Shown here: positions 1 to 12,619 of the stretch, piece after piece
How positions within the stretch are numbered: the stretch's first letter is position 1
Layout: each line of letters begins with the position of its first letter
Source: Chromatiales bacterium
GTDB taxonomy: Bacteria; Pseudomonadota; Gammaproteobacteria; Chromatiales; Chromatiaceae
Length of the DNA stretch: 64,000 nucleotides
NCBI GenBank assembly: GCA_028284585.1
Contig: JANQRK010000057.1
Location: forward strand, 62,001 to 126,000
Direction of reading: 5' to 3'
Made by a program: the position numbers and the translations under genes
The notes under the pieces: model-generated
The model's database searches: none
Told to the model about the DNA's origin: nothing
The model's input: only the letters and a program-made list of their open reading frames with translations

Positions 1-855
1 CGCCACCAGCGACATCGTAATGATCAGCCAGTCGAGCTCACTACTCGCGTCCGGTGTAATAGGCAGGCTGAAGCGCAGAAAACCGTAACCGCCGATCTTG
101 AGCATGATCGCCGCCAGTATCACCGAACCGCCGGTCGGTGCCTCGACGTGTGCATCGGGCAGCCAGGTATGCACCGGCCACATCGGCACCTTCACCGCAA
201 AGGCCAGCAGGAACGCCATAAAGATTAGTATCTGCTCGGTCAGACCCAGCTTCAGATCATGGAAGGCCAGGATTTCCATCGACCCCGACTGGAAATACAT
301 GTAGATCAGCGCCACCAGCATGAACACCGATCCAAGGAAGGTATACAAAAAGAACTTAATCGTCGCGTAGACACGATTAGGCCCGCCCCAAACGCCGATG
401 ATGATGAACATCGGGATGAGCATGGCCTCCCAGAAGACATAGAACAGCATCGCATCGAGTGCGCAGAACACACCGATCATCAAACCTTCCATGATCAAGA
501 AGGCAGCCATGTACTGCGACGGTTTATACTGGATAACCTCCCATCCCGCGATAACCACCAGTATCGAAATGAAGGTGGTGAGCAAGATCAGGGGCATCGA
601 GATCCCGTCGACACCCAAGTAGTAATGCACATCGAAGGCCGGTATCCAGGGCACCTTCTCGACGAACTGCATCTCTGCAGTACCTGGATCGAAACCGAAG
701 TACAAAGGGAGACTCACTACAAACGTCAGCACTGCAAAGCCCAACGCCAGCCTACGCGTCACTTGCGGCGTCCGGTCGCCGCTACCGAGCACAATCACGC
801 CACCCAAAATGGGGAGCCAAATCGTTGCGCTGAGTATCGCTGCCTCTGCAGTCAT
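1..855 (-). CDS. nuoM: NADH-quinone oxidoreductase subunit M (partial, C-terminus outside window)
   Basis: Reverse-strand translation from ATG at 855 gives MTAEAAILSATIWLPILGG...VPMWPVHTWLPDAHVEAPTGGSVILA, typical NuoM; adjacent to nuoL. Confidence 0.93.
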   Translation of the reverse strand, partial: MTAEAAILSATIWLPILGGVIVLGSGDRTPQVTRRLALGFAVLTFVVSLPLYFGFDPGTAEMQFVEKVPWIPAFDVHYYLGVDGISMPLILLTTFISILVVIAGWEVIQYKPSQYMAAFLIMEGLMIGVFCALDAMLFYVFWEAMLIPMFIIIGVWGGPNRVYATIKFFLYTFLGSVFMLVALIYMYFQSGSMEILAFHDLKLGLTEQILIFMAFLLAFAVKVPMWPVHTWLPDAHVEAPTGGSVILAAIMLKIGGYGFLRFSLPITPDASSELDWLIITMSLVA

Positions 856-915
856 GATTCCGTGGTCTCTATTAGTATTATTCGCAGATCTGGGTACTTA
901 GCCGGCGTTCCCTGA

Positions 916-2865
916 TCAGCCCCGCAGCACGAACCAACCGAGCAGCACCAGCAGCCCGATGATGATCGCCATCGCATAGTGATACAGCATGCCGGTCTGC
1001 AGATAACGCATCACCGCCGCCACCCGGCCAACCGAATGTGCAGACCCGTTGACCATGACACCATCGATCACCGTGCGATCGCCGACCGACCACAAGACCT
1101 TACCCAGCAGCTTGCTACCACCGGCGAAAACGGCCTGATTGAATTCGTCAAAGCCGTACTTGCGATCCAGCACGAAGTGCAGCCAACCGAAGGTATTCCC
1201 CATCGTACGCGCAATCTTCGGCTGAAGTGAAAAGACAAGCCATGCCGTTACCAGACCGGCCATCGCGAGCCAAAACGGTGGTGTCTGCATACCATGTACC
1301 AAGAAGGCCAGTGCGCCTTCGTAATGGATTTGACCTAGGGTGTCGTGCACCGCTGATACGGTCAACACACCGTCAAAGAAATCGCCAAACAGCATCGGAC
1401 CAATCGTGAGATAACCGATGAACACCGATGGGATCGCGAGCAAGATCAAGGGCCAAGTGACCACGCCGGGTGATTCCTTCAGATGCGCTAGGGCATGCTC
1501 GTCACGCGGGCCTTTGCCATGGAATACGATAAAGTACATGCGGAAGCTGTATAGCGCAGTCACGAATACCCCAAGCAGCAGCAAGACATACGCATAGCCG
1601 GCACCTGGGAGTTGCGCATAATGCACAGCCTCGATGATCGCATCCTTGGAAAAGAATCCGGAAAACCCGGGGAAGCCGATCAATGCCAGGGTGCCGAGCA
1701 GCGCCGTCCAGTGCGTGATCGGCATATAGCGGCGCAGGCCACCCATGTTGCGAATGTCCTGATCGTGATGCATGCCGATGATGACCGAGCCGGCCGCGAG
1801 AAACAGCAGCGCCTTGAAGAAGGCATGGGTCATCAAATGGAACAGCCCAGCAGCATAGGCCGAAGCGCCCAGCGCCGCGACCATGTAACCGAGTTGCGAG
1901 AGGGTCGAATAGGCAACAACCCGTTTGATGTCGTTTTGCACAATGCCGATCAGGCCCATCATAAAGGCCGTGGTCGCGCCAATCACCAATATAAAACTCA
2001 GCGCCACCTCAGACAACTCGTACAGCGGTGACATGCGCGCCACCATGAAGATGCCCGCCGTAACCATGGTCGCCGCGTGGATCAGCGCGGAGATGGGCGT
2101 CGGGCCTTCCATTGAATCGGGTAGCCAAACATGCAGCGGCATCTGGGCCGATTTACCCATGGCACCGATGAACAACAGGATGCAGATAACCGTCATCAAC
2201 GACCATTCAACGCCGCCGCCGAGATTGATCGTCGCAGACGCGAATTCCGGTGCGCGATCGAAGACTTCCCGGTAATCCAGGCTCCCGAAATACATGGCGA
2301 CCGCGGCAATACCAAGCAGAAATCCGAAATCGCCGACCCGATTGACCAAGAAGGCCTTGAGGTTGGCGAAGATTGCCGTCTCGCGTTTGAAATAGAAGCC
2401 AATCAGCAGATAGGACACCAAGCCAACTGCCTCCCAGCCGAAGAACAGCTGCAGGAAGTTGTTGGACATTACCAACATCAGCATCGAAAAAGTAAACAGT
2501 GCGATATAGCTGAAGAAGCGCTGGTAGCCCTCCTCATGTGCCATGTAACCGATCGTGTAGATGTGCACCATCAGCGAGACGAAGGTGACCACAGCCATCA
2601 TCATCGCGGTCAGGTTGTCGACCAAGAAGCCGATCTCCATCCGCAGGCCGTCGCTCACCATCCAGGTATACAGGGTCTCGTTGTAGACCGGCGCATCCTG
2701 ATAAGCAAACTGCCAAAGCACATACAGCGAGAGCACACAGGACAAGCCGACACCGAGGATGGTGACTTGGTGGGCCCCGGTACGCCCTACGCGGTTGCGT
2801 AGCAAGCCGGCGACTATGGCACCAAGCAATGGTGCAAGGACTATGATCAGTAGGATGGTTTGCAT
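916..2865 (-). CDS. nuoL: NADH-quinone oxidoreductase subunit L
   Basis: 649 aa; NuoL motifs (MPLHVWLPDSMEGPTPISALIHAATMVTAGIFMV); nuo operon context. Confidence 0.97.
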   Translation of the reverse strand: MQTILLIIVLAPLLGAIVAGLLRNRVGRTGAHQVTILGVGLSCVLSLYVLWQFAYQDAPVYNETLYTWMVSDGLRMEIGFLVDNLTAMMMAVVTFVSLMVHIYTIGYMAHEEGYQRFFSYIALFTFSMLMLVMSNNFLQLFFGWEAVGLVSYLLIGFYFKRETAIFANLKAFLVNRVGDFGFLLGIAAVAMYFGSLDYREVFDRAPEFASATINLGGGVEWSLMTVICILLFIGAMGKSAQMPLHVWLPDSMEGPTPISALIHAATMVTAGIFMVARMSPLYELSEVALSFILVIGATTAFMMGLIGIVQNDIKRVVAYSTLSQLGYMVAALGASAYAAGLFHLMTHAFFKALLFLAAGSVIIGMHHDQDIRNMGGLRRYMPITHWTALLGTLALIGFPGFSGFFSKDAIIEAVHYAQLPGAGYAYVLLLLGVFVTALYSFRMYFIVFHGKGPRDEHALAHLKESPGVVTWPLILLAIPSVFIGYLTIGPMLFGDFFDGVLTVSAVHDTLGQIHYEGALAFLVHGMQTPPFWLAMAGLVTAWLVFSLQPKIARTMGNTFGWLHFVLDRKYGFDEFNQAVFAGGSKLLGKVLWSVGDRTVIDGVMVNGSAHSVGRVAAVMRYLQTGMLYHYAMAIIIGLLVLLGWFVLRG

Positions 2866-2867
2866 CG

Positions 2868-3173
2868 CTAGCCCTTCAGGGTGTCGAGATCGGCGACGTT
2901 GATGGTCCGGCGATTACGGAACAACACGACCAGTATTGCCAGACCGATCGCCGCCTCGGCTGCCGCAACCGTCAGGATGAAGAATACGAACACCTGTCCC
3001 GCGGTATCACCGAGAAAATGTGAGAAGGCGATGAAGTTGATGTTTACCGCCAACAGCATGAGCTCGATGCACATCAACAACAGGATGACGTTCTTGCGGT
3101 TTAGGAAAATGCCCGCCACGCTGAGCGCGAACAGAATCGCGCCGACGATCAAGTAGTCCGATAGCGCCGGCAT
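2868..3173 (-). CDS. nuoK: NADH-quinone oxidoreductase subunit K
   Basis: 101 aa; NuoK motif [17 protein letters not shown]; operon context. Confidence 0.97.
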   Translation of the reverse strand: MPALSDYLIVGAILFALSVAGIFLNRKNVILLLMCIELMLLAVNINFIAFSHFLGDTAGQVFVFFILTVAAAEAAIGLAILVVLFRNRRTINVADLDTLKG

Positions 3174-3778
3174 CAGGCCTTCCCCTCAACATCCATCTTG
3201 ACCACCCGCAATCTGTCACTGGCCTTTACTGCCGCCTGCAACGCGGGATCCTGGTACTTGGTTTCGGGTCGCCTGCGCATGGTCAGTCCGATCGCCGCGA
3301 CAATGCCTACCAAGAGGATTACGGCCGCGATCTCGAACGCATACAGATGTTCGGTAAACAAGGCCACGCCGAGCTCTTCGGTGTTGCTGTAGTCGGCTGG
3401 CTTAGACGCCGGTGCGGCTACAACGTCAAGACCAAAACGCCCGGATCCAACCACCATCACCAGCTCGATGCCCATCAAAAGCGCCACGATGAAGGCAACC
3501 GGAGCATTGCGCACGAACCCAGCACGTAACTCAGCGATGTTGATATCGAGCATCATCACCACGAATAAAAATAGCACCATGACCGCGCCGACATAGACGA
3601 GCACCAAGGCAATTGCCAGGAACTCGGCCTCGGCCAACATCCATAAGCCCGCACTATTAAAGAACGCCAAGACCAAGAACAGCACCGAGTGCACCGGGTT
3701 GCGGCGCGTTATGACCATAGTCGCGGCGAACACTAAAAATGCCGCGAATACGTAAAACAGGAACTTTTCGAAACTCAT
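3173..3778 (-). CDS. nuoJ: NADH-quinone oxidoreductase subunit J
   Basis: 201 aa; NuoJ-like [17 protein letters not shown]; operon context. Confidence 0.96.
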   Translation of the reverse strand: MSFEKFLFYVFAAFLVFAATMVITRRNPVHSVLFLVLAFFNSAGLWMLAEAEFLAIALVLVYVGAVMVLFLFVVMMLDINIAELRAGFVRNAPVAFIVALLMGIELVMVVGSGRFGLDVVAAPASKPADYSNTEELGVALFTEHLYAFEIAAVILLVGIVAAIGLTMRRRPETKYQDPALQAAVKASDRLRVVKMDVEGKA

Positions 3779-3796
3779 GCTCGCGGTGCCCCAGGT

Positions 3797-4285
3797 TCAG
3801 CGCACATTGGCCTGTGCAGCACGGTCTTCTGCCAGTTGCTGCTCATACTTGTCGCCGATCTCAAGCAACATTTGCTTGGTCATGATTTGTTCGCCACGCT
3901 CTTCGAAGTGGTACTCGTAGATTCGTGTTTCGACGATCGAATCTACTGGACAAGACTCTTCGCAAAAACCGCAGTAAATACACTTGAACAGATCGATGTC
4001 ATAGCGCGTCGTGCGACGCGTGCCATCGGTTCGCGGTTCCGCATCGATGGTAATCGCCAACGCTGGACAGACTGCCTCACAGAGCTTGCAAGCAATGCAG
4101 CGCTCTTCACCGTTCGGATAGCGGCGCAGTGCATGCAGCCCGCGAAATCTCGGCGACACCGGTGCCTTCTGTTCGGGATAACTCAGTGTGAACTTGCGCC
4201 CAAAAAAGTACGAGCCGGTAACACCGAGGCCCTTGAACAACTCGAACAGAAACAGGCTACTGATATAATTGGTGATCGCCTTCAT
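3797..4285 (-). CDS. nuoI: NADH-quinone oxidoreductase subunit I (two 4Fe-4S clusters)
   Basis: 162 aa; [12 protein letters not shown] and [12 protein letters not shown] ferredoxin motifs. Confidence 0.97.
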   Translation of the reverse strand: MKAITNYISSLFLFELFKGLGVTGSYFFGRKFTLSYPEQKAPVSPRFRGLHALRRYPNGEERCIACKLCEAVCPALAITIDAEPRTDGTRRTTRYDIDLFKCIYCGFCEESCPVDSIVETRIYEYHFEERGEQIMTKQMLLEIGDKYEQQLAEDRAAQANVR

Positions 4286-4295
4286 CGCATCGGCC

Positions 4296-5357
4296 TCAAT
4301 TGAACCACCATGGCATCTGGGCCATTCGCATCACCGCCACGACGACGATCCATACGATGGTAATTGGAATGAAGACCTTCCATCCGAGTCGCATGATCTG
4401 GTCGTAGCGATACCGTGGAAAGGTTGCCCGAAACCACAAGAACAGGAACATAAAGCCAAAGGTCTTGAGCAGTAGCCAGTGGAAGCCATCACCGAGAAGC
4501 ACACTGTCCTCAGACCAACTTTCCGGCAACGGCGACAACCAGCCGCCCAGAAACATCAGCGCACTCAGCGCCGCAATCAGGATCATGTTCGCGTACTCGG
4601 CGAGGAAAAACACCGCGAACGCCATACCCGAGTACTCGACGTGGAAGCCGGCCACGATCTCTGACTCACCCTCGGCCACATCGAACGGTGCGCGGTTGGT
4701 CTCCGCCACACCGGAAATGAAATAAACCAGGAACAACGGGAGCAGCGGCAACCAGAACCAGTGCAGCAGGCCCAGACCGCCCTGTTGTGCCTCTACGATG
4801 TCGCCGAGGTTCAAGCTACCCGCGGCCACCAATACGCCGACCAGTGCGAAGCCCATTGCAATCTCGTACGAGACGATTTGCGCCGCAGACCGAATCGCAC
4901 CAAGCAAGGCATACTTAGAATTCGACGCCCAACCGGCGATGATGACCCCATAGACCCCCAGAGAGGTCATGGCCAAAATGTACAGCAGGCCGGCGTTTAT
5001 GTCCGCCAATACCAGACCGGCATCAAATGGAAACACCGCCCAAGCGGCCAATGCGGGGCCGATCGCCAACGTCGGCGCGATCAGAAACAGTAGCTTGTTC
5101 GCGCCGGTCGGGATGATGATCTCTTTGAACATCAACTTGACCGCGTCGGCGATCGGCTGGCCCAGCCCCCAGAGGCGCCAACCGAAGAATCCGACCCGAT
5201 TCGGCCCTACACGCACCTGCATGTAGCTGATGACCTTGCGCTCGGCATAAGTGTAATAAGCCACCATGATCATCAACGGCAGCATGATGGCCAAGATCTT
5301 GATGACGATCTGAATCACCACTGGCAGAGCGGTCCAAAGTTCGATCACGGGGCCCAT
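4296..5357 (-). CDS. nuoH: NADH-quinone oxidoreductase subunit H
   Basis: 353 aa; [27 protein letters not shown] motif. Confidence 0.97.
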   Translation of the reverse strand: MGPVIELWTALPVVIQIVIKILAIMLPLMIMVAYYTYAERKVISYMQVRVGPNRVGFFGWRLWGLGQPIADAVKLMFKEIIIPTGANKLLFLIAPTLAIGPALAAWAVFPFDAGLVLADINAGLLYILAMTSLGVYGVIIAGWASNSKYALLGAIRSAAQIVSYEIAMGFALVGVLVAAGSLNLGDIVEAQQGGLGLLHWFWLPLLPLFLVYFISGVAETNRAPFDVAEGESEIVAGFHVEYSGMAFAVFFLAEYANMILIAALSALMFLGGWLSPLPESWSEDSVLLGDGFHWLLLKTFGFMFLFLWFRATFPRYRYDQIMRLGWKVFIPITIVWIVVVAVMRMAQMPWWFN

Positions 5358-5361
5358 CGCT

Positions 5362-7719
5362 TTAGACCTTGTTCACGGTGATTGGACCGAACCCTGGGCC
5401 AAGCGCCTGCGTCCCGGGAACCGCGATTGGCAACCACACGCAGCCGTCTGGTACCCGATCATCGATACGCAACGCGAATTCAGCGCTCCCGGTACCCTGA
5501 GTCACGCGCACTGCCGAATTTGGCTCAAGCCCCAGCGCAGCAGCAGCCTGGGTGTTGAGCCGCGCGACGGCGCCCCAAGCATCGGGCGTTTCTTGCAGCG
5601 CCTTGGCGCGGCGCACCTGCCCATCAACGGCATACATGGGTACGCCACCGATGCGCTCCCAGTCTCCCGGGGCGGTAAGCGGCGCGCAATCAGACGAGGT
5701 CCCCAGGGTGTTATCCGGCGCAAGCCCGGCGCATGCGGCAAGGGCCTGGTCGCGCACTTGCGCTGCATCGACTTGGTCGAAGCCTGGTAGGTCGACCAGA
5801 TTGCCGAGTACACGCAGCACTTTCCAACCCGGACGCGCCTCGCCCGGGGGTGCTGTCACGCCTTGGAAGACCTGCGCGGTGCCCTCCAGATTTACCAAAG
5901 TACCGGCCGTCTCGGCAAAGGCGCCGATCGGCAGCAAAATATCGGCATGCTGCTCTAACCAGGGTGTGAGATAGCTGCCGAGTCCGATCAATTGCGCCGC
6001 ACCCAATGCGGCCGTTGTGGCGGCCGGGTCGGCAGTATCCATCTCTGGATCGAAGCCGACCGTGAAATAGAGATCGCGCGGCTCGGCAAGCATCGCGCCG
6101 AAGTGCATGCCTCCCGGCTCAGCTGTCCCACCGCCGGCGATCCGATGCGGGACCGCACCGACCATCCAGGCGCCAGTGTCGTTGCTGCCGCTGCCGACCA
6201 CGCCCCAGCTAACGCCAGCCTTGGCTGCGATGCCGGCCGCCAGAGCACGCAAGATCGAGAAGTCGGGATGCATTATCGCCACTGTGCCCAGCAAGACCGT
6301 ACCCTGCGTGGCTGCGCTTAGCGCATCGGCAATCGCCTGGTGCGCCTGATCGGGCACAACGGTGATGCCTAGGGTATCGGCGCCGAGGGCTGCTGCGACG
6401 CCCGCCAATTCGTTGATCATGGACGATGGCGCGCAGACGACATCGACTTCCAAGTCGTAATTGAAGGCATAGGCCACCGGGTTGATGGCCATCACCAGGC
6501 CGCCTTCGCTGACCGATTGGCGAACTCGATGATTGAGCATCGGCTGATCTTTGCGCAACCAGGAGCCGACCAGCAGCGTCGCGCGATTGCCTGCGAGGTC
6601 GGTCACACCCTGCCCTAACCAAGGCAACCTGGGATCGGCCGCATCTCCGCGGAAATCGACTTGCCGCAGACGATGGTCGATATTCTGGCAACCCAGCCCG
6701 CGAATCAGCTGCGCGGTAAGAAACTGTTCCTCAAGCGTCGCACTCGGCGAAACCAAGGCGCCGATCCGCTGTGGCAAGGTCTCCTTGAGCAAACGGGCCG
6801 TAGCTTGCAGGGCCTGTTGCCAGTCGACGACTTTCAAACTGCCATTTTCACGCAGCATGGGCTGCTGCAACCGATCTTCGCTGTACAAGCCTTGATAGCC
6901 GAAGCGATCGCGGTCCGAGATCCACGTTTGATTGAGTGCCTCGTTCTCGCGCGGCACCACACGAATGATTTGGTTGCGCCGGACATGGATATGGATGTTG
7001 CTGCCCAGCCCGTCATGCGGTGCGATACCTTCGTACTCCGCCATCTCCCAGGCACGCGCCTGGTAGCGTGACGGTTTCGCCGTCAATGCGCCAACCGGAC
7101 ACAAGTCGATGACATTGCCCGATAGCTCAGACACTACCGAATTCTCGATATACACGCCGATCCGCATATGCTCGCCACGCCCGGTGGCGCCCAACTCGCG
7201 CAGTCCAGCAATCTCACCGCCAAACCGAACACAGCGGGTGCAGTGAATGCAACGCGTCATGTCGGTGGCTATTAGGGTTCCGATATCCTCGTCACGCACC
7301 ACACGCTTGCGTTCACTGAAACGCGAAACATCACTACCATAGCCCATCGCGACATCTTGTAGCTCGCACTCGCCACCCTGGTCACAGATCGGACAATCGA
7401 GCGGATGGTTGATCAGCAGGAACTCCATGGTGCCCTTCTGTGCCTCACGCGCCATAGGCGAACGCGTGAAGACCTTCATGCCCTCCGAGACCGGCGTAGC
7501 ACAGGCGGGGAGCGGCTTGGGAGCCTTCTCGACCTCAACCAGACACATCCGGCAGTTCGCCACGACCGTGAGGTGCTTGTGATAGCAGAAGCGCGGCACA
7601 TTGATGCCAGCCGCATCGGTCGCCTCGATCAGCATCTGACCGGATACCGCGGTGATCTCCTGACCGTCGACTTCTATGGTTACCATCTGATCGTCCGACA
7701 TGCCAGTCACACCATGCAC
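5362..7719 (-). CDS. nuoG: NADH-quinone oxidoreductase subunit G
   Basis: 785 aa; 2Fe-2S N-terminal domain, [14 protein letters not shown] and [16 protein letters not shown] motifs. Confidence 0.96.
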   Translation of the reverse strand: MHGVTGMSDDQMVTIEVDGQEITAVSGQMLIEATDAAGINVPRFCYHKHLTVVANCRMCLVEVEKAPKPLPACATPVSEGMKVFTRSPMAREAQKGTMEFLLINHPLDCPICDQGGECELQDVAMGYGSDVSRFSERKRVVRDEDIGTLIATDMTRCIHCTRCVRFGGEIAGLRELGATGRGEHMRIGVYIENSVVSELSGNVIDLCPVGALTAKPSRYQARAWEMAEYEGIAPHDGLGSNIHIHVRRNQIIRVVPRENEALNQTWISDRDRFGYQGLYSEDRLQQPMLRENGSLKVVDWQQALQATARLLKETLPQRIGALVSPSATLEEQFLTAQLIRGLGCQNIDHRLRQVDFRGDAADPRLPWLGQGVTDLAGNRATLLVGSWLRKDQPMLNHRVRQSVSEGGLVMAINPVAYAFNYDLEVDVVCAPSSMINELAGVAAALGADTLGITVVPDQAHQAIADALSAATQGTVLLGTVAIMHPDFSILRALAAGIAAKAGVSWGVVGSGSNDTGAWMVGAVPHRIAGGGTAEPGGMHFGAMLAEPRDLYFTVGFDPEMDTADPAATTAALGAAQLIGLGSYLTPWLEQHADILLPIGAFAETAGTLVNLEGTAQVFQGVTAPPGEARPGWKVLRVLGNLVDLPGFDQVDAAQVRDQALAACAGLAPDNTLGTSSDCAPLTAPGDWERIGGVPMYAVDGQVRRAKALQETPDAWGAVARLNTQAAAALGLEPNSAVRVTQGTGSAEFALRIDDRVPDGCVWLPIAVPGTQALGPGFGPITVNKV

Positions 7720-8981
7720 TTCTTGTGGTCGATGTGATATTGGAATTCATCTCGGAAATGCTGGATGAAACTAGCCACTGGCATCGCCGCAGCATCGCCG
7801 AGCGCACAGATCGTGCGTCCCATGATCTTCTTCGCCACATCATCAAGCAGGTCGAGGTCTTCCTGGCGTCCCGTACCATTCTCGATACGGTGTATCACGC
7901 GATACATCCAGCCGGTTCCCTCGCGGCAAGGGGTGCATTGCCCACAGGATTCTTCGTAATAGAAATAGGCAATGCGCTCCAAGACCTTGACCATGCAGTT
8001 GCTGTCGTCCATCACGATCACGGCACCCGAACCGAGCATCGATCCCACCTTTTCGATGCTTTCGTAGTCCATTGTCACGTCCATCATGATTTCACCGGGC
8101 AGCACCGGCACCGAAGAGCCGCCTGGGATCACTGCCTTACACCGCTTACCTTCACGCATGCCGCCGGCCATTTCGAGCAGCTCGGCAAACGGGATGCCCA
8201 TAGGTACCTCGTAGTTGCCGGGACGCACGACGTTTCCTGAAACCGAAAACAGCTTGGGGCCACCGCTGTTCGGCACCCCGATCTCGCGAAACCAGTCGGC
8301 GCCGCGGCGAACGATATCCGGCACAGACGCGAGTGTCTCGGTGTTGTTGATCACGGTCGGTCGGCCGTACAGGCCGAACATCGCTGGAAAAGGCGGCTTG
8401 AAGCGTGGCTGTCCCTTCTTACCCTCTAACGACTCGAGCAAGGCAGTCTCTTCACCACAGATGTAGGCACCGGACCCAAGGTGGGTATGGATTTGGAACC
8501 CAAAGCCCGAGTCCAGGATGTTATCGCCCAGCAAGCCAGCCTCACGGGCCTCGGTCACTGCCTCCTCGAAGCGCTCATAGGGCTCCCAGAATTCGCCCCG
8601 GATATAGTTGTAACCGGTGGCCGCGCCGATCGCATAGCCGCAGATCAAAATACCTTCGATCAGCGCATGCGGGTTGTAACGCAGGATATCGCGATCTTTA
8701 AAAGTACCCGGCTCGCCTTCGTCGGAATTGACAACGACGTACTTCTCGCCCGGTGCGGTGCGGTTGATAAAACCCCACTTGAGTCCGGTCGGAAACCCCG
8801 CGCCACCACGACCGCGCAGACCCGACTGCTTGACCATTTCGATGATGTCTTCTTGTGGCGTCTTCTCGGCCAGGATCATCTTCAGCGCCTCATAGCCGCC
8901 TTCCGACTGATAGGTTTCCAGACGCCAGGGGCGGTCGCAATGTAATGTGCGGAAGCAGACTTCGTTGACCACCGTAATCAC
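7707..8981 (-). CDS. nuoF: NADH-quinone oxidoreductase subunit F
   Basis: 424 aa; [13 protein letters not shown] and [15 protein letters not shown] motifs. Confidence 0.97.
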   Translation of the reverse strand: MITVVNEVCFRTLHCDRPWRLETYQSEGGYEALKMILAEKTPQEDIIEMVKQSGLRGRGGAGFPTGLKWGFINRTAPGEKYVVVNSDEGEPGTFKDRDILRYNPHALIEGILICGYAIGAATGYNYIRGEFWEPYERFEEAVTEAREAGLLGDNILDSGFGFQIHTHLGSGAYICGEETALLESLEGKKGQPRFKPPFPAMFGLYGRPTVINNTETLASVPDIVRRGADWFREIGVPNSGGPKLFSVSGNVVRPGNYEVPMGIPFAELLEMAGGMREGKRCKAVIPGGSSVPVLPGEIMMDVTMDYESIEKVGSMLGSGAVIVMDDSNCMVKVLERIAYFYYEESCGQCTPCREGTGWMYRVIHRIENGTGRQEDLDLLDDVAKKIMGRTICALGDAAAMPVASFIQHFRDEFQYHIDHKKCMV

Positions 8982-9508
8982 TCCAGGCCATCGAGAATCT
9001 GATCGACCAGCTCGGGCGTCAGATTCTCATAGTAGGTGTGGCCGATTTGCATCATCGGAGCACCCCCGCAGGCGCCGAGACACTCAACCTCTTTGAGACC
9101 AAAGCGGCCATCGGGAGTGACCTCACCAAAACCGATCCCCAACCGGTTGCGGATGTGTTCGAGGATGTTGTCAGAACCGCAGATCATGCAAGACACATTG
9201 GTGCACAAACATATTTTGTGACGCCCCATCGGCTTATGCTCATACATCGAGTAGAAGCTTGCCACTTCGTATACCGCGATGGGTGGCATGTCGAGGTAGT
9301 CGGCAACTTGGTCCATCAGATCGCGGGTTAGATATCCTCCATTCATATCCTGCACAATCGTCAATGCGGGCATACAGGCCGACTGTTTCCACTCGGCAGG
9401 ATATTTGGCTACCCAAGTATCGATTTGCTCGCGCACTTCGCGCGTAAACAGCGATTCCTTGTCCTCAAACTTCTGGGCTCGCACCATGGGCTCGCTGCGC
9501 AGGCTCAT
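8978..9508 (-). CDS. nuoE: NADH-quinone oxidoreductase subunit E
   Basis: 176 aa; 2Fe-2S thioredoxin-like NuoE ([11 protein letters not shown]...[14 protein letters not shown]). Confidence 0.96.
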   Translation of the reverse strand: MSLRSEPMVRAQKFEDKESLFTREVREQIDTWVAKYPAEWKQSACMPALTIVQDMNGGYLTRDLMDQVADYLDMPPIAVYEVASFYSMYEHKPMGRHKICLCTNVSCMICGSDNILEHIRNRLGIGFGEVTPDGRFGLKEVECLGACGGAPMMQIGHTYYENLTPELVDQILDGLE

Positions 9509-10758
9509 CTATCTACTTCCCCAAAAACGATGTCCATCGTACCGATGATCGCAACCACATCGGCCAACATATGGCCGCGAGCCATCTCATCCATGGCTGC
9601 CATATGTGCAAAACCAGGGGCACGGATCTTCAGCCGATAAGGCTTGTTGGCACCATCCGAGACGATGTAGCAACCGAACTCGCCTTTCGGTGCCTCAACT
9701 GCCGCATACACCTCACCGGGCGGCGTGCAGTATCCCTCGGTAAACAGCTTGAAGTGATGAATCAACGCCTCCATGTCGTCCTTCATATCGGCCCGCATCG
9801 GGGGCGCAATCTTATGATCATCGACCATCACAGGACCGGGGTTGTCACGCAGCCATTGCACGCATTGCCTAACGATCTGAGCCGACTGACGAAACTCTTC
9901 GACTCGCACCAAATACCGGTCGTAACAATCGCCATTCGTACCAATCGGAATATCAAAGTCAACTCGATCATAGGCCGCATAAGATTGCTTCTTACGCAGA
10001 TCCCAGGCGATTCCCGAACCGCGCAACATGGGTCCAGTGAAACCAAGCTGCAACGCCCGCTCCGGCGCTACGACACCGATACCCACGGTACGCTGTTTCC
10101 AGATCCTGTTATCGGTGAGCAAGGTCTCGTACTCATCTACTAGGCTCGGGAAGCGATCGATGAAGTCCTCTATGAAATCGAGTAGAGAGCCTTCACGCGC
10201 CGCATTTCGGCGCTTGGCTTCAGCATTGCTGCCGAATTGCTTTTCGTCATAGCGTGGCATTTGCTCGGGTAGGTCGCGGTAAACACCGCCCGGGCGATAA
10301 TAAGTCGCATGCATACGCGCACCTGAGACTGCCTCATAGCAATCCATCAGGTCCTCGCGCTCGCGGAAACAGTACAAGAAGACGGTCATGGCGCCGACAT
10401 CCAGCGCGTGCGTACCGAGCCACATCAGGTGATTCAGGATGCGGGTGATCTCGTCGAACAGCGTTCTAATATACTGCGCCCGCTCAGGCGCCTGAATACC
10501 CAACAACTTCTCGATCGCAAGCACATAGCCGTGCTCGTTACACATCATCGAAACGTAATCCAGACGATCCATGTAACCGATCGACTGGTTGTAGGGCTTG
10601 CTCTCGGCTAGTTTCTCGGTCGCCCTGTGCAGTAGGCCGATGTGTGGGTCGGCACGTTCGATTACCTCGCCATCCATCTCCAGTACCAGGCGCAGCACAC
10701 CGTGTGCCGCCGGGTGTTGGGGTCCGAAATTCAGTGTGTAGTTGCGAATCTCTGTCAT
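9505..10758 (-). CDS. nuoD: NADH-quinone oxidoreductase subunit D
   Basis: 417 aa; [23 protein letters not shown] motif. Confidence 0.97.
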   Translation of the reverse strand: MTEIRNYTLNFGPQHPAAHGVLRLVLEMDGEVIERADPHIGLLHRATEKLAESKPYNQSIGYMDRLDYVSMMCNEHGYVLAIEKLLGIQAPERAQYIRTLFDEITRILNHLMWLGTHALDVGAMTVFLYCFREREDLMDCYEAVSGARMHATYYRPGGVYRDLPEQMPRYDEKQFGSNAEAKRRNAAREGSLLDFIEDFIDRFPSLVDEYETLLTDNRIWKQRTVGIGVVAPERALQLGFTGPMLRGSGIAWDLRKKQSYAAYDRVDFDIPIGTNGDCYDRYLVRVEEFRQSAQIVRQCVQWLRDNPGPVMVDDHKIAPPMRADMKDDMEALIHHFKLFTEGYCTPPGEVYAAVEAPKGEFGCYIVSDGANKPYRLKIRAPGFAHMAAMDEMARGHMLADVVAIIGTMDIVFGEVDR

Positions 10759-10762
10759 GGCC

Positions 10763-11467
10763 TCAGTCCGAGTCTTCGCTTACGGGCTGTGGCTTCCATC
10801 CATCTTCGTAGCGGCTATCTTCGCGGATCACACGCGGGACCAACGTACGCGGCTCGATCTCGACCGGCTTGTAGATCACCCGTTGCTGCTCGGCGTCATA
10901 ACGCATCTCTACCTGTCCGATCAGCGGGAAGTCCTTGCGGAACGGATGGCCGATAAAACCGTAGTCGGTAAGTATACGGCGCAGGTCGGGATGTCCACGA
11001 AACATTATACCGAATAGATCGAAGGCTTCGCGCTCGAACCAGAGTGCGCTGGTCCAGATGCCCACTACTGAATCAACGATCGGGCGATCGGCGTCCAGAA
11101 AAGTTTTGACCCGCAAGCGAACATTGTGGGTCACCGACATTAGGTGATACGCGACCGCAAACCGATTCTGGGGGTCTAGCTCAGGCGTGTCGAACACGGC
11201 ACCGCGCCCAAACCCTGCGTCGGCCGCCTTACTGGTCACCCACTCCGAGTGCCCAAAGGTCGCATAGTCGACCCCACACACATCCATGCACTGCTCGAAT
11301 GCTAGGTGGCGCTTTTTGCTTAGTTGCTCCATGGCATCGATCAACTGCTCACGCGCAACTGTCAGCGTCAGCTCACCGTGCGCTCGTTCGACGCGACGGC
11401 TGTCGACGCCCTCGAGGTATTTATCGAGCGCCTCCTCGAGTTCGTCCAAGCGTACATCGGGGGTCAT
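10763..11467 (-). CDS. nuoC: NADH-quinone oxidoreductase subunit C (start re-assigned to [12 protein letters not shown]; the ORF-track start at 11587 lies inside nuoB)
   Basis: [35 protein letters not shown] is the NuoC signature. Confidence 0.93.
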   Translation of the reverse strand: MTPDVRLDELEEALDKYLEGVDSRRVERAHGELTLTVAREQLIDAMEQLSKKRHLAFEQCMDVCGVDYATFGHSEWVTSKAADAGFGRGAVFDTPELDPQNRFAVAYHLMSVTHNVRLRVKTFLDADRPIVDSVVGIWTSALWFEREAFDLFGIMFRGHPDLRRILTDYGFIGHPFRKDFPLIGQVEMRYDAEQQRVIYKPVEIEPRTLVPRVIREDSRYEDGWKPQPVSEDSD

Positions 11468-11486
11468 TATGATTGTTCCAGCTGGA

Positions 11487-11963
11487 TCAACGGGCGATCG
11501 TGTTGGTCTGGCGAATCTTCTTCTGCAGTTGCAGTATGCCCCACAACAGCGCTTCAGCCGTCGGTGGGCATCCTGGTACGTAGACATCGACCGGTACGAT
11601 GCGGTCGCAACCCCGCACTACCGAGTACGAGTAGTGATAGTAACCCCCGCCGTTTGCACACGAACCCATCGAAATCACCCAGCGCGGCTCGGCCATCTGG
11701 TCGTACACCTTGCGCAGCGCCGGGGCCATCTTATTGACTAGGGTCCCGGCAACGATCATTACATCGGACTGGCGCGGACTGGGACGGAAAATCATCCCGA
11801 AGCGGTCGATATCATACCGTGCAGCCGCAGCGTGCATCATTTCAACTGCGCAACAGGCCAACCCGAAGGTCATGGGCCACATCGAACCGGTGCGCGCCCA
11901 GTTGATCACGCCATCGAGCGAGGTCGTGAAGAAACCCTTTTCTAGGACGCCCTCTATTCCCAT
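11487..11963 (-). CDS. nuoB: NADH-quinone oxidoreductase subunit B (start at [11 protein letters not shown])
   Basis: [35 protein letters not shown] motif. Confidence 0.95.
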   Translation of the reverse strand: MGIEGVLEKGFFTTSLDGVINWARTGSMWPMTFGLACCAVEMMHAAAARYDIDRFGMIFRPSPRQSDVMIVAGTLVNKMAPALRKVYDQMAEPRWVISMGSCANGGGYYHYSYSVVRGCDRIVPVDVYVPGCPPTAEALLWGILQLQKKIRQTNTIAR

Positions 11964-12310
11964 TCCAGGGCCCCCTTCTTCCACTCGTAGATAAAACCTA
12001 CCACCAAAATGCCAAGAAATATCATCATGGCCCAGAACCCAACCATCCCAACTTCGTCGAGCACCACCGCCCAGGGGAACAGAAAAGCGATCTCCAGGTC
12101 GAAAATGATGAACAGGATGGCGACCAGGTAGTAGCGCACATCGAACTTCATACGTGAATCTTCAAAGGCCTCAAAGCCACACTCGTATGGCGAATTCTTC
12201 TCGCTATCCGGGCGATGCGGTGACAGCACGAAGCCCAGGCCGGTCATCGCAACGCCCACCACAGTCCCTATGATGATGAAGATCAGGACGGGTAAATAGT
12301 TTTCGAGCAT
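11954..12310 (-). CDS. nuoA: NADH-quinone oxidoreductase subunit A
   Basis: 118 aa; [36 protein letters not shown] signature. Confidence 0.97.
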   Translation of the reverse strand: MLENYLPVLIFIIIGTVVGVAMTGLGFVLSPHRPDSEKNSPYECGFEAFEDSRMKFDVRYYLVAILFIIFDLEIAFLFPWAVVLDEVGMVGFWAMMIFLGILVVGFIYEWKKGALEWE

Positions 12311-12514
12311 TCAACTCTTCTCCCGGAATGATCCGGACGCCAAAAATTTTTCCGTAGAGACCGAGTGTCGGAGGGAGCACCAAGGATAGCGATCGCCGAC
12401 CACCAGTGTCAAGCCGCTTACCCCAAACTATCTATTTGTTTTATAATGGTTTTTTATGCTTTTCCGGACACAAGTCCAGGTATCGCTGGCACCTTCGCGA
12501 TACCCCTCCCAATC

Positions 12515-12599
12515 TGGTGCCGAAGGCCGGACTCGAACCGGCACGGCTTACGCCACTACCCCCTCAAGATAGCGTGTCTACCAATTCCACCACTTCGGC
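12515..12599 (-). tRNA. tRNA-Leu (anticodon GAG), encoded CCA
   Basis: Reverse complement GCCGAAGTGGTGGAATTGGTAGACACGCTATCTTGAGGGGGTAGTGGCGTAAGCCGTGCCGGTTCGAGTCCGGCCTTCGGCACCA folds as a class II tRNA; closely resembles E. coli tRNA-Leu(GAG). Confidence 0.95.
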
Positions 12600-12619
12600 G
12601 AACGTGCTCTTTGAGTGGA

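Noticed and set aside
259-915. 218-aa plus-strand ORF over nuoM
   Set aside because: Antisense to the partial nuoM; composition (H/Q/R/E rich, no motif) indicates an artefact.
2131-2802. 223-aa plus-strand ORF antisense to nuoL
   Set aside because: Antisense shadow of nuoL; no recognisable domain.
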